Origin: an uncultured Lachnospiraceae bacterium
GTDB taxonomy: Bacteria; Bacillota; Clostridia; Lachnospirales; Lachnospiraceae
Assembly (NCBI GenBank): GCA_910586605.1
Contig: CAJUJR010000029.1
Location: forward strand, 1-31,405
Direction of reading: 5' to 3'
DNA length: 31,405 nucleotides
Shown here piece by piece: positions 7,083 to 15,553 of the stretch. A program made the position numbers and the translations under genes. How positions within the stretch are numbered: the stretch's first letter is position 1; the number at the start of each line of letters is the position of its first letter. Under the pieces are notes generated by a model that was not told where the DNA came from, made no database searches, and saw only the letters and a program-made list of their open reading frames with translations.

Positions 7083-9662
7083 TTAATGCCTCCCATCAAA
7101 AAAATCAGTTTCCCAGGCTCCTGCCTCAAATGGGATAAAACTCAGCGGACAACTATACAGCATATTATCTTTACGGGCTGTTTCCAAAATAGAAAACCCC
7201 CAGTTTTCATCATCTGCAAAAATAAAAATCCTTAATTCCCCATTTTCAATACTGTCTAAATCTTCCTGCCTAAGAATTGGGTAGCCTGCACAAATTTCAT
7301 CATATCCCGTTTCCCTGTAATTCTCTTTCTGAAAGAAAAATGGGATGCGGCAGACCTCTTTCCCTGTCCCGTCTTTCAAATGGAACAAAACCTCTTCTGC
7401 CTCTACTGGCCGGGATATGCGCCCATAGACCTGCCCCATCAGGCTTCCTTTCTCCAAAAGCCTTTTTTCCCGTCCTCCTGACTCATAGTCTTCCGCCGTC
7501 AAAGAATACGGCACCCTTGCAGGCTCATAGCTTAACAACGCCCGGATTCTCCCTGTCTTTTTATCCTGGCGGTATGCCAACGCCCCATCAATGCACATAA
7601 GCTTCCTGATACTGCTATCCTCCTTTGCCGCCCTCGCCTTCCTGCCTGCTATATATTCCTTTAAAACATCCCGGAAAAGCTCAATTTTACTGCTCTGCCC
7701 AGACAATACGATTCTCTCAACCTCCATCAGGCTGCCATTTTCATACCAAGGCTCAATAAAATTCTTCAGGAACCCATAAATATCTGGCTTCCAAAGGAGC
7801 GTAACCTCTTCTTTTTCCAGGACAAGTTCTGGGCAAAGGGTATCCGTTTCCAAGATTCCTTCTTTTGTCTGGATGGACAGATGGAAATCATCAAACACCG
7901 GATGTTCGCTATAATCGGCAAAAAGAGAACGGAGCGGCAAACGGCAGATTCCGGTTTTGCAAAAAAGCTTCTCTTTGACTGCCTCCGCCAAATTCCACAA
8001 AAAATAGTAATTTCCCCTTGCTTTTAAGTATTTTGTTTCCTCCTGGTTCCTGTATAGGGAAAAACAGGTTGGGATGATTGCTTCTGCTTGCTGATACGTT
8101 TCTGTAAATGTAAGGTATGCCTTTTCGGCCCCCTCATCATCCACCCTTCCATAAACATCCGAAAAAATCCCTGGAAACAGGTTATCCAATGAAACAGGAG
8201 GCATCTGGGCAATCTGTTCCGCCAAACGGATTTTTAAAAACTGCAGCACCCTCCAAGTCAGATGGTTTCCGCCAAAATTGGTATCGCCATGTGCAAAAGC
8301 AACATGCAAATCCAGGCGGTTTGTAATCCCTTCATCGGTAATCTTATAATCGCAGCTTACTAAGTTACTTGTACCTCCGCCACAGTCAAGGATAAACGCC
8401 CTCTTTAAAATACCATCCTCATAACTTGCCTCCCGTATGCTCTGCTCCAGGAAATGATATGCTATTGCGACTGCCTCATCTGCTTCATCCTCTGAAAAAA
8501 TCTGGTATTCTGGAAGAGCTTCACGGTACATTTTTAAAAAAAGGCCCTTTTGCTTTACTGGGCAAGTAAAGCAAATCTTTGTATAATGCTTTCTTGTCTG
8601 CCATTCCGCCTGCCGGATTACATATAGCAAAAACTTCCGTATCAGGTAGATCCTTTCTGTCCCACAAGTATTCCCTTCCAAATCCGATACAAAAATATGC
8701 TCCCTGTAACGGCCAACCCAGCGCTTCATATCATAAAAAATACTGTTCCCTGCAAGAAAGCCCTGTCTTTTTAAAGCAAGGACAGCCTCATTGCCATATA
8801 AAAAAAGCATGTCCTCTTCTGTCTTCCCACTGCATTCCTCCACCGCAATAACACTTGGGCAAAGGCTGCATGGAGCGCCTTCTTCCTCAAACGTCCCAGT
8901 TTCTGCCGCCGCCAGGAAAGAAATCCTTTGCGGTCTGTCAATCTCAGAATATGTGCCTGCCGTTGTAAAAGAGGTTCCAAAATCTATGATTAAGGGTTCT
9001 TCTGATACCGGGGCTTCTTTTACCAAAACCTCTGGCAGAGTGCAGCGGACATAGGATAACTTCTTTTTTTTCTTTCCCTTCCCCAGATATCTCCTAACAG
9101 CTTCTTCTGACGAATCTGCCCCTGTAAAAAGAAGGCTCCAGCCATAAAAGCGCCCAAGAGGTATCTCACTTGACATTCTTTCCCCAGAAAGGAAAAGCCT
9201 GTACCTACAATTTCCGGCTGTTTTGGCAGTAAGAGCCGCTTGAATCTTCCCTTGGCTATCTTCTAAAAATACATATTCCCCAGTTTCTTCCATCGGCCCT
9301 GTAATAATATATGGGGAGCCTGTCAGGGAATTTTGCCCCTGATAAATCTCCATGCATGCAGGTAAATTAATTTCTGCCTCTTTTTCCTTCCCGTTTTCCC
9401 GTAACGCCTCTTCCAGCAGACGGCCGCCCTCTTCTGACCAGGAAGTAATCCTATCTTTTTTCGCTATCCCAAGATAACGGTAAAGAAGCTCTGCCAATTT
9501 TTTCTTATCACTGTAGGTCTCAACTGTAGAAGGCTTAATATGCTCTGTCCTGCAGATTTCCCGCAGCCTTGGAAGTTCATAGGACTCTAATTCTTCCCAT
9601 GTATAAAACCGGCGTACCGGAGATTTTTTCATTTTCCCTAATTTGTAAGTCTGATATAACAT
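7083..9662 (-). CDS. Actin/Hsp70-fold ATPase with SAP-like N-terminal domain
   Basis: An 859-aa protein. Residues about 20-66 (YTWEELESYELPRLREICRT and onward to LAELLYRYLG) look like a SAP-type helix-extended-helix domain. The actin/Hsp70 ATPase signatures follow: phosphate 1, LIIDFGTSFTTAGTY (224-238); phosphate 2, FILDCGGGTSNLV (423-435); and adenosine, RIVLSGQSSKIELF (about 650-663). Between them FTCPVKQKGLFLKMYREALP resembles the chaperone connecting segment. The C-terminal 170 residues are beta-rich and may bind a partner. Inside an injection-system operon this could be a dedicated chaperone, an assembly factor or a functional stand-in for the missing ClpV AAA+ recycler. Being an actin-fold ATPase is well supported; the job is not known. 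Confidence 0.8.
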   Translation of the reverse strand: MLYQTYKLGKMKKSPVRRFYTWEELESYELPRLREICRTEHIKPSTVETYSDKKKLAELLYRYLGIAKKDRITSWSEEGGRLLEEALRENGKEKEAEINLPACMEIYQGQNSLTGSPYIITGPMEETGEYVFLEDSQGKIQAALTAKTAGNCRYRLFLSGERMSSEIPLGRFYGWSLLFTGADSSEEAVRRYLGKGKKKKKLSYVRCTLPEVLVKEAPVSEEPLIIDFGTSFTTAGTYSEIDRPQRISFLAAAETGTFEEEGAPCSLCPSVIAVEECSGKTEEDMLFLYGNEAVLALKRQGFLAGNSIFYDMKRWVGRYREHIFVSDLEGNTCGTERIYLIRKFLLYVIRQAEWQTRKHYTKICFTCPVKQKGLFLKMYREALPEYQIFSEDEADEAVAIAYHFLEQSIREASYEDGILKRAFILDCGGGTSNLVSCDYKITDEGITNRLDLHVAFAHGDTNFGGNHLTWRVLQFLKIRLAEQIAQMPPVSLDNLFPGIFSDVYGRVDDEGAEKAYLTFTETYQQAEAIIPTCFSLYRNQEETKYLKARGNYYFLWNLAEAVKEKLFCKTGICRLPLRSLFADYSEHPVFDDFHLSIQTKEGILETDTLCPELVLEKEEVTLLWKPDIYGFLKNFIEPWYENGSLMEVERIVLSGQSSKIELFRDVLKEYIAGRKARAAKEDSSIRKLMCIDGALAYRQDKKTGRIRALLSYEPARVPYSLTAEDYESGGREKRLLEKGSLMGQVYGRISRPVEAEEVLFHLKDGTGKEVCRIPFFFQKENYRETGYDEICAGYPILRQEDLDSIENGELRIFIFADDENWGFSILETARKDNMLYSCPLSFIPFEAGAWETDFFDGRH

Positions 9663-9723
9663 CCATCACACCTCTTTTTATGTATGCCCCTACGTTCCCA
9701 TATCTACTGCCCCACACAGGGCA

Positions 9724-10422
9724 TTACGCCAACACAAAACTTCCAAGCTGCATTGTCCCATCATAGCCAATCACCCCATAGGTTTCCGTCCAGTGGACAA
9801 CATATGGGGAAGAAAAAGGGAGAAACAACTGTATGAAAAAGAAAAGCCTTTCTTCTGTATGTATATTCCGCGGCTCCCTCATATAAAAGACAAATTCCTC
9901 CCCCTCGCGGATAACCATTTCACAAGATGGCAATAATTTTTTTACCGCCCCTGACAGACAATAGGCGCTGTCCCCTGTCTGATAAAAAGAAAGCAGCCAC
10001 TTTGCCACCTCATATTTTTCTGCCCCTGTAAATTTACTTAACCTGCCAAGGCTGCCAAAAGCCCCTTCCTCAATATCCTTTACAAGGAAACCAAGATAAA
10101 AATCCTGTTTGCACATACCAAGCTTTAAATCCAAATCCGCCAAATAATGGAGAAGGATATCTGAAAGCGCCTGGTTAAACTCCTCATATCCCAAATCATC
10201 TGGGGTTAAAAGCGAATCAAAAACCGAAAAAAAACGGATATATGGATTTACATCTAGTTTTGAAAAGCCCTTGCCATACCTGTTTCCATATAAATCATCT
10301 GCCTGCAATTCCAGATAAGGCGAAACCCTGTTATTCTTTACTGTATAATAAAACTCCGCCGTACTCCTTTCCTGCTGTTTTGTTGCAAGATACGGCCCCC
10401 ATATTTGATTTCTATCTTCCAT
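9724..10422 (-). CDS. Unrecognised injection-system protein (232 aa), baseplate candidate
   Basis: A soluble 232-aa protein with no signal or membrane segment. Visible features are VNPYIRFFSVFDSLLTPDDL near 80, a helix with LLHYLADLDLKLGMCKQDFY, a loop with GSLGRLSKFTG, and a hydrophobic end (FFFIQLFLPFSSPYVVHW, then GVIGYDGTMQLGSFVL). The closing pattern of hydrophobic strand, aromatic turn and G-x-x-x-L-G is the kind seen in tail wedge proteins, but I cannot name a homologue. It lies between the 404-aa protein and the actin-like ATPase. Start at 10422 follows GGGGAG. Confidence 0.6.
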   Translation of the reverse strand: MEDRNQIWGPYLATKQQERSTAEFYYTVKNNRVSPYLELQADDLYGNRYGKGFSKLDVNPYIRFFSVFDSLLTPDDLGYEEFNQALSDILLHYLADLDLKLGMCKQDFYLGFLVKDIEEGAFGSLGRLSKFTGAEKYEVAKWLLSFYQTGDSAYCLSGAVKKLLPSCEMVIREGEEFVFYMREPRNIHTEERLFFFIQLFLPFSSPYVVHWTETYGVIGYDGTMQLGSFVLA

Positions 10423-10444
10423 AATGCTCCCCTACACTGGCCAC

Positions 10445-10500
10445 GCAGGCAACTCCTATTGTTTTCGCGTACGCAATAAGCCAAACACAATCTTGCCTGC
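10445..10500. other. Intergenic hairpin between the 404-aa and 232-aa genes
   Basis: GCAGGCAA (10445-10452) pairs with TTGCCTGC (10493-10500), with a weaker inner stem. It fills the 87-bp gap between two genes of the operon, and could tune expression of the distal genes or protect mRNA ends. Confidence 0.5.
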
Positions 10501-10509
10501 AGTAAGATT

Positions 10510-11724
10510 TCAGCGTAAAATCCCTGTCCATTGATATTCCTTTGTACATAGCTGCAATTCTGCTAGCAGGAAAAACATTTTTTCATACCGAAAAATATCT
10601 GTTTCATCCTTTGGATGAAGAATTATTGTTATTTTCCTTTTCTTTTGTAACAAAGAGTTCTCTTTTATAAATGGATTTAAGTCAAGCCCTTCTAATTCTC
10701 CTGGTAAATCAGTACAGATATCTACTAACACAAAATCTTGGAATACTTCGTATGAACTTAAAATGCGCTCAGTTTCCCCTCTTGTCCATAAATAACGTGG
10801 GCAAACCTGCGCCTGCCGGTCAACAAAACGCATCTTTCTCCTGTTTGTCTGCAATGGATACAATAATTCTGTCCCATCCCTGTTATAATCTATGCTGGCA
10901 ATTTTAAAGAGCTTCATGTTTTTGTGCGCTTCTTTTTCTGTCCGCACCGAAAAGTTCCCATCTGAAAAAACCGTCTGAAAAAAATCCTCTCCTTCTGGCG
11001 CCGCCAAGTACCCTGCTTTATCATCCGGTAGATGGATATTATGTACATAAACCGCCTTCTGCCCTGCCGCTGCTACTTCTACCTCAGGCTTGCAAAAATC
11101 CTCCTGCACATTCCATACAGGCACAGCGTCATTAACGACAAAACGGGAAAGCTCCCCCAACATAATTTCTACCCTTTGGACCAAAGCATCCTGTGGGACA
11201 ACCCCCTCCCTGTCCATAATGGACAAGAATTTATAAAGGAATGGGCAATTAACTGTATGCCACTGCTTTTGGTTTGCAAGGAATGTCTTGTATAAGTTCC
11301 CGAACGTTTCCAGATAATCTCTACAATACTTTAGGGAAACAGTTGTCTTAAACTCCCCTTGGTCTGTCTCCACCAAAGCCTGGTATGGCTTATGCAAGCA
11401 CTGGCAGATAGCAGGATAATCACAAGCAAGGAATAATTTTCCTAGGTACCCTTTTTCCCTTACTTTTCCTGCTTTTATCCCAAACAGGCACTGGCTGGTA
11501 TCATCCAGTCCGTCTTTCTTGCAAACTCCTGTATCAATATAATACAGGCGGGAAGGGTCGCTGATTTCCGCATCCAACCTTTTTTCAAGCTGACTAAACT
11601 GCTCATTGCTATAACGGAGAAGTTCCCCAAACACGTCTGCCAGGACATCCCGCAAAAGAACCTTCTGCACTGGGTCGGAAATCCTTTCTATCCTGGACCT
11701 TAAAAGCTCTTTCTCATCCTCCAT
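10510..11724 (-). CDS. Unrecognised injection-system protein (404 aa), baseplate candidate
   Basis: A soluble 404-aa protein. The N-terminal 60 residues are helical (VLADVFGELLRYSNEQFSQL, then EKRLDAEI). The middle has alternating strands and helices, and the C-terminus ends in TIILHPKDETDIFRYEKMFF and an amphipathic helix. No catalytic motif, signal or membrane segment is visible. It starts 12 bp after the membrane TPR gene with a strong GGAGG site and is clearly co-expressed. Size and place are compatible with a TssF/gp6-like wedge or a TssK-like adaptor, but sequence alone does not show this. It could also be an assembly factor. Confidence 0.6.
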   Translation of the reverse strand: MEDEKELLRSRIERISDPVQKVLLRDVLADVFGELLRYSNEQFSQLEKRLDAEISDPSRLYYIDTGVCKKDGLDDTSQCLFGIKAGKVREKGYLGKLFLACDYPAICQCLHKPYQALVETDQGEFKTTVSLKYCRDYLETFGNLYKTFLANQKQWHTVNCPFLYKFLSIMDREGVVPQDALVQRVEIMLGELSRFVVNDAVPVWNVQEDFCKPEVEVAAAGQKAVYVHNIHLPDDKAGYLAAPEGEDFFQTVFSDGNFSVRTEKEAHKNMKLFKIASIDYNRDGTELLYPLQTNRRKMRFVDRQAQVCPRYLWTRGETERILSSYEVFQDFVLVDICTDLPGELEGLDLNPFIKENSLLQKKRKITIILHPKDETDIFRYEKMFFLLAELQLCTKEYQWTGILR

Positions 11725-11736
11725 TGCATTCCTCCC

Positions 11737-13584
11737 TTATTCCTCTAGCTCTGCTATGGCATCATAAACCGCCTCTGCCCTTTCATCCCAGATATTCAGC
11801 TCCTGATAGATGCTTAAAGCCTGTTCGTAAAGGCTGATGGCTTTTTTTGTCTTCTTATCTTTTGCTGCCTCTTTTGCTTGGAGGATATATTTTGCTGCCT
11901 GCGTAAGCTGTTCCTGCTCAGCCTCTTCCTCTGCCTTTACTTCTGCTTCAATAATCGCCTGCCCTAGCGCAGCTATATCTGTATAAATCTTTTCTGCATC
12001 CTCATCTGTCCCCTGAAACTTTTTATACTTGGCAAGAGCCTGCTGATACAGCTTTTTCGCCCTGTCTGTGCGCCCTTCCTCCAGCGCCTTATTTGCACTG
12101 TCTATTAACGTATTAATCTGAATCTTTATTTTATTTGCAGCTTTTTGCTTTTGCTCTTCTTCTTTTTCCTTCTTTTTCTGCTCTTTCTCTTTTTTTGCCG
12201 CCTGTGCAGCTTGTTCTGCTTCCTTTTGCTTCTGCCGTAAGTCGAAAGCCTTTGCCTGGACTTCTGCCTGTGTTTCCAAATCGCTAACTTGGTTTAAAAG
12301 CTTTAACGCCTCTTCATACTTGCCCAACGCCTCCCCATACTCTTCTGTTGAAGCATACATATCCCCCAAAAGGACAAGCTGGGCAATTTCCATATGAAGT
12401 TCAATTTCTGAAAGCTTTTCCCTGACATCCTCCCCAAGTACATCAAGCCCAAGGGAAGCTGCTTCCTTCTGGATTTGCCCATACAGCTTCTTAGCCTGTT
12501 CGTAGTCTTTTCCTGTAAAAGCGGCCTCGGCTTCCTGCAACATCGTAAGAAGGTCTTTTTTATCTGTAACATCTTCTGCCAGTTCTTTCTTCGCATCAAT
12601 ATATTGAAAATTATACAGGTTAAGCCCGCCTGCCAATTCAGACGCCTGTTCATATTCTTTTAACGCCTTTGCATAGTTCCCATATTCTGTATATTGGACG
12701 CCCTTTTTATCATATTCCCTGATTTCCCTAAGTTTTCGCCTGTCCATTGCCCGTATCACAAAGAATGCAATCAATAAAATAAGCAGCAGCACAAAAAATG
12801 CTACAACAGCAAGGATAATCCGCCGCTTCTTTTTCTTTTCCTTCTGCACATCCTCCTGGAAAACTTTCTCAATGGAAAGTACAGCCGCTGTATAACTCCC
12901 TATTTTCTGCGAATCCTGTTCCTGTAAGCTTAAAAGCAGCTCCTGCAAGCTGTCTAAAAACTCCTCATTTGTCTTTGCATTTTCACAAGCATCCAGGATT
13001 TCCACCTCAGATAGCCGCCCCCAAAGGTTGCTTGTCGCAAAAAGCAGGACAGAGCCTTCTGTAAGCTTTATCTTTCTAGAAATATATGGCCTAACACGCT
13101 TTCCTTTCCCTAGATATTCCGTTAAATTATGGATTTCCGATACATCTGGTACAGCTCTGCCATCCTCTTCTAAAAGCTGCTGATATTTTGTCTGCGTTTT
13201 GCTTACCAAGGTAAACAAATTTTCATACATCTCATACAGCTTTGTATTGCCGCAGACCCCATACCGCATCCTTGTATAATCTGTTACAAGCAGGGTAATG
13301 CTTGCCTTTAATGGATAACGGGTACTGTGGAGGCAAAGCTGCCGGTTTGCATACCGGATATATTCCGCAACACGTTTCAGGGATGGCTTTCGCTCAAATG
13401 CAGTTAGGGCAGCTTCTACAGCAAGCTTAGCGCTGTTTTCTGCTGTTTCATTGTCATAGCTTTCCGCTATGGCAATGCACATATAATTTTCAAGCGGAGT
13501 GTAGGCAATATATGTTTTTTCAATCCTGTCATTCCCTTTCTCCGATATAAAATTCATCACCAGCTTACTGTTTAACCTTCTCAT
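11737..13584 (-). CDS. Membrane protein: dead PP2C-like domain, one membrane helix, TPR-like tail
   Basis: A 615-aa protein. Residues about 10-245 follow a PP2C fold order, but each aspartate position is changed: the usual ADG is AES (40-42), the usual SDG-L is TSNLW (184-188), and the usual DN-x-T is GSYTA (229-233). It should be catalytically dead. KKKKRR at about 250-255 precedes a single membrane helix (256-279). The remaining 330 residues are TPR-like units (KGVQYTEYGNYAKALKEYEQ; GDMYASTEEYGEALGKYEEA; SLYEQALSIYQELN) and a charged coiled coil around 450-490. By the positive-inside rule the PP2C part is cytoplasmic and the TPR part external. It may anchor the machine or sense envelope state. 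It overlaps the preceding gene by ATGA. Confidence 0.72.
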   Translation of the reverse strand: MRRLNSKLVMNFISEKGNDRIEKTYIAYTPLENYMCIAIAESYDNETAENSAKLAVEAALTAFERKPSLKRVAEYIRYANRQLCLHSTRYPLKASITLLVTDYTRMRYGVCGNTKLYEMYENLFTLVSKTQTKYQQLLEEDGRAVPDVSEIHNLTEYLGKGKRVRPYISRKIKLTEGSVLLFATSNLWGRLSEVEILDACENAKTNEEFLDSLQELLLSLQEQDSQKIGSYTAAVLSIEKVFQEDVQKEKKKKRRIILAVVAFFVLLLILLIAFFVIRAMDRRKLREIREYDKKGVQYTEYGNYAKALKEYEQASELAGGLNLYNFQYIDAKKELAEDVTDKKDLLTMLQEAEAAFTGKDYEQAKKLYGQIQKEAASLGLDVLGEDVREKLSEIELHMEIAQLVLLGDMYASTEEYGEALGKYEEALKLLNQVSDLETQAEVQAKAFDLRQKQKEAEQAAQAAKKEKEQKKKEKEEEQKQKAANKIKIQINTLIDSANKALEEGRTDRAKKLYQQALAKYKKFQGTDEDAEKIYTDIAALGQAIIEAEVKAEEEAEQEQLTQAAKYILQAKEAAKDKKTKKAISLYEQALSIYQELNIWDERAEAVYDAIAELEE

Positions 13585-14228
13585 AAAGCATCCTCAATTA
13601 ATATGACGGTTGCATTCCCCGCCTTCTTTCTGTTCTTTTGCCTGACGCCAAGAATTATCTGTTGTGCCTTGTCAAAGGGATGTCCTTTTTTTTTCAGGTA
13701 AGAAACCATCTCTTTTTCCTGCAGCGCTTCCCAAACTCCTGCAGAAACTATGCCTGCAGTCATCTTTTCACCAAAAGAAGCCTGCCCATCCCTCCCACTT
13801 AAAAGTTTGTAATCTTTCCCATTATAGAGAAATACTTGGTTGTTCCCAACTGTATAATAAAACAGCTTCTTGTCCCTTATTGCCAATAAACTTAGCGACA
13901 GATTGGGCGTCTTCCCTGTATAAATATATTCCCTGGTTTCTTTTTGTATCTTTACGGCAAGCGCGTCAAAAAAAGTCAAAAAACCTTCACTTCCTATAAA
14001 AAATCCTGTATTTTCCCGCTGTGCAAAAAATTCCTGCATACATGCCTCTACTGCAAGCACTGCACATCTTCTTCCATTTATATGGTCAATTGTCCCATCT
14101 GCTAACACAGCCAATGCAAAACCATCCTCCCGTGTTGAAAAATAGTTGCTTTGGACCTGACGGCTGCCTATTGTCTGGGCATTCCCTATCCTATATGTAT
14201 TCTGCACGCTTAACCATTCTCTTTCCAA
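13581..14228 (-). CDS. Soluble PP2C-like protein with most catalytic aspartates lost
   Basis: About 215 aa with the strand order of PP2C phosphatases: FALAVLADGTIDHINGRRCA (37-56), SLLAIRDKKLFYYTVGNNQV, GIVSAGVWEALQEKEMV and GNATVILI at the end. The ADG aspartate (Asp44) is kept, but the N-terminal NED is SNY, the SDG is SAG, and the final DN-x-T is GNAT. It is probably a pseudophosphatase that binds rather than cleaves, or works with altered metal ligands. It follows the FHA gene; FHA, PP2C and kinase proteins regulate several type VI systems, but no kinase is seen here. The start is TTG at 14228, overlapping the FHA gene by 19 bp; GTG seven codons later is an alternative. Confidence 0.7.
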   Translation of the reverse strand: MEREWLSVQNTYRIGNAQTIGSRQVQSNYFSTREDGFALAVLADGTIDHINGRRCAVLAVEACMQEFFAQRENTGFFIGSEGFLTFFDALAVKIQKETREYIYTGKTPNLSLSLLAIRDKKLFYYTVGNNQVFLYNGKDYKLLSGRDGQASFGEKMTAGIVSAGVWEALQEKEMVSYLKKKGHPFDKAQQIILGVRQKNRKKAGNATVILIEDAL

Positions 14229-14746
14229 TTAAATACAAACCCATCATTTTCCCCACAAAGCGGGACAAAAATAAAAATACTCTGCCCGATTTTAATACGG
14301 TCTCCAGCCTCTAACAAATGAGGCTCAAAAACGGCATCCCAGTTATCCCCATCATCATCCATCACATAAACCAACCCTTGTGCATCCCCTGGAAGGAGCA
14401 TTGTCCTGTTTTTTTCAGGATCATAGACAATAATGGCATGGTTTCTTAAGCAAACGGTATCATCCCCGATAATCCGTATCTCCATATCACCAGAACGCCC
14501 TACAAAATTCTTTTCTGCAATAATCCGGTAATCCCTTCCATGAGAAGGCCCCTCTAAGCAGACAAGCCAGCCTGTTACCGGTTTTAAAACTTCCAAATCA
14601 TTCAGATAAACTAAATCACTGTACTTTCCTTGTGGATCCTCCTCCAGATTACTGTTTTTCTTAACCGCTACATTACAATAAGGGCATATGCTGCCATGCT
14701 TTTTTTCACTAAATAAATGACCATTTTTACAACGAATCAGACCCAT
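14210..14746 (-). CDS. Zinc-ribbon and FHA-domain protein
   Basis: A 178-aa cytoplasmic protein. Residues 6-24 look like a zinc knuckle (C6, H10 in CKNGHLF, then C21 and C24 in CPYC). Residues about 57-165 form an FHA domain: GR-S at 83-85 (FVGRSGDMEIRII), a RNHAII segment at 101-106, and the closing AGDRIKIGQSIFIFVP. FHA domains bind phosphothreonine; the arginine of GRS is kept, but the serine usually three residues before the conserved histidine is leucine, so binding may be weak or phosphate-independent. In type VI systems Fha proteins link regulation to assembly, and a similar scaffold role is likely here. Start at 14746 follows GGAGG. Confidence 0.85.
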   Translation of the reverse strand: MGLIRCKNGHLFSEKKHGSICPYCNVAVKKNSNLEEDPQGKYSDLVYLNDLEVLKPVTGWLVCLEGPSHGRDYRIIAEKNFVGRSGDMEIRIIGDDTVCLRNHAIIVYDPEKNRTMLLPGDAQGLVYVMDDDGDNWDAVFEPHLLEAGDRIKIGQSIFIFVPLCGENDGFVFNWKENG

Positions 14747-14766
14747 TTTGATTCCTCCAGATTTTA

Positions 14767-14800
14767 TTAGGAACTGTAATAAATTGTTTACCGTCCCTTA
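14767..14800. repeat. Hairpin of the AGGAACTGTAA type overlapping a stop codon
   Basis: TTAGGAACTGTAA pairs, with wobble, with TTTACCGTCCCTTA, whose end overlaps the stop codon of the membrane-protein gene. Similar arms occur at 20531-20558 and other gene gaps. Confidence 0.45.
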
Positions 14801-15358
14801 TTGCCTTATCACGATTTTACAGGTATCTGCATAAAGGACATCCTGCTCTGAAAGGCGGTATGGGATTTCCTCTTTCAAACGGTAAATCCTATTTTCTGCC
14901 CCTCTTTTCAGCCCTACTGGGCGGCTTCCAGGAGCAGCCTCAAAATACCAGCTCCCACAGACAAGATTACAGATACCATAGAGATATCTGCCTTCTTTGG
15001 CTTCCCCATCACTTTCTATAAAAACTTCCCTACCTTCCATCCTTCCTGTCACCATAAGGGAACTTTTACCCTGCAGTAAAATTTCACTTTTTACTTTCCC
15101 TTCCCCTGAAATAAGAAGCATCGCCTCAAAAGGCGAATACCGTTTCTTTTTCCAGTACTGAAAAACGGAAACAATAAAAATAGAAAACACAGCCGCTGCA
15201 AATAGTGCAGACTGCGCAATCAAAAGGCAGATTACGCTTTTTAACGTTTCCCCTGCCACAGATGGTAACAAACCGCAGGATAAATAATAAATCTGAAACA
15301 GCAGGTAAAGAAAAATGCCTGCTAAAATACATCTGCTAACTATCTGGTTCGTTTTCAT
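14798..15358 (-). CDS. Two-helix membrane protein with a cytoplasmic FHA-like domain
   Basis: About 186 aa from ATG at 15358, chosen because AGGAG lies just upstream; the longer frame back to 15526 only reads through a palindrome. Membrane helices lie at about 9-29 (CILAGIFLYLLFQIYYLSCG) and 41-66 (SVICLLIAQSALFAAAVFSI, then FIVSVF), followed by a WKKKR stop-transfer. The remaining 115 residues are beta-rich: ILLQGKSSLMVTGRMEGREV, YLYGICNLVCGSWYFEA, IPYRLSEQDVLYADTCKIVI. This strand order ends like an FHA domain, though the GR and S-x-x-H signatures are not clear. It is a good candidate for membrane docking of the machine, placed between the tube and the soluble FHA protein. The fold call is tentative. 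Confidence 0.65.
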   Translation of the reverse strand: MKTNQIVSRCILAGIFLYLLFQIYYLSCGLLPSVAGETLKSVICLLIAQSALFAAAVFSIFIVSVFQYWKKKRYSPFEAMLLISGEGKVKSEILLQGKSSLMVTGRMEGREVFIESDGEAKEGRYLYGICNLVCGSWYFEAAPGSRPVGLKRGAENRIYRLKEEIPYRLSEQDVLYADTCKIVIRQ

Positions 15359-15374
15359 ATCCACTCCTGATTCC

Positions 15375-15430
15375 AAGGAACTGCGGATACATAACAAAAA
15401 CAGTTTTTTGCTATGTATTCGTAGTTCCTT
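15375..15430. repeat. 56-bp inverted repeat upstream of the membrane-protein gene
   Basis: Two 27-nt arms beginning AAGGAACT match at 23 of 27 positions with almost no loop. It lies in the leader between the tube gene and the membrane-protein gene and shares its AAGGAACT/AGTTCCTT ends with hairpins elsewhere in the window. Confidence 0.65.
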
Positions 15431-15517
15431 AGAAAGGCGTACAATAACTGCACGCCCTCCTAACTGCCTCTGTAAATCCATTCTTTTTCTGCATCCTCTT
15501 CCATGTGCCAATAGTAT

Positions 15518-15550
15518 GTAAACCATACTGCAGATACAGATATGGTTTAC
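15518..15550 (-). terminator. Hairpin directly after the tube gene
   Basis: GTAAACCATA (15518-15527) pairs perfectly with TATGGTTTAC (15541-15550), three bases past the tube stop codon. It may act as a partial terminator or mRNA stabiliser so that sheath and tube are made in excess of the downstream parts. The role is inferred. Confidence 0.5.
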
Positions 15551-15553
15551 AAC

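Noticed and set aside
15359..15526. N-terminal 56-residue extension of the membrane protein
   Set aside because: It reads through a 56-bp inverted repeat; the ATG at 15358 has a proper ribosome site and starts directly before the first membrane helix.
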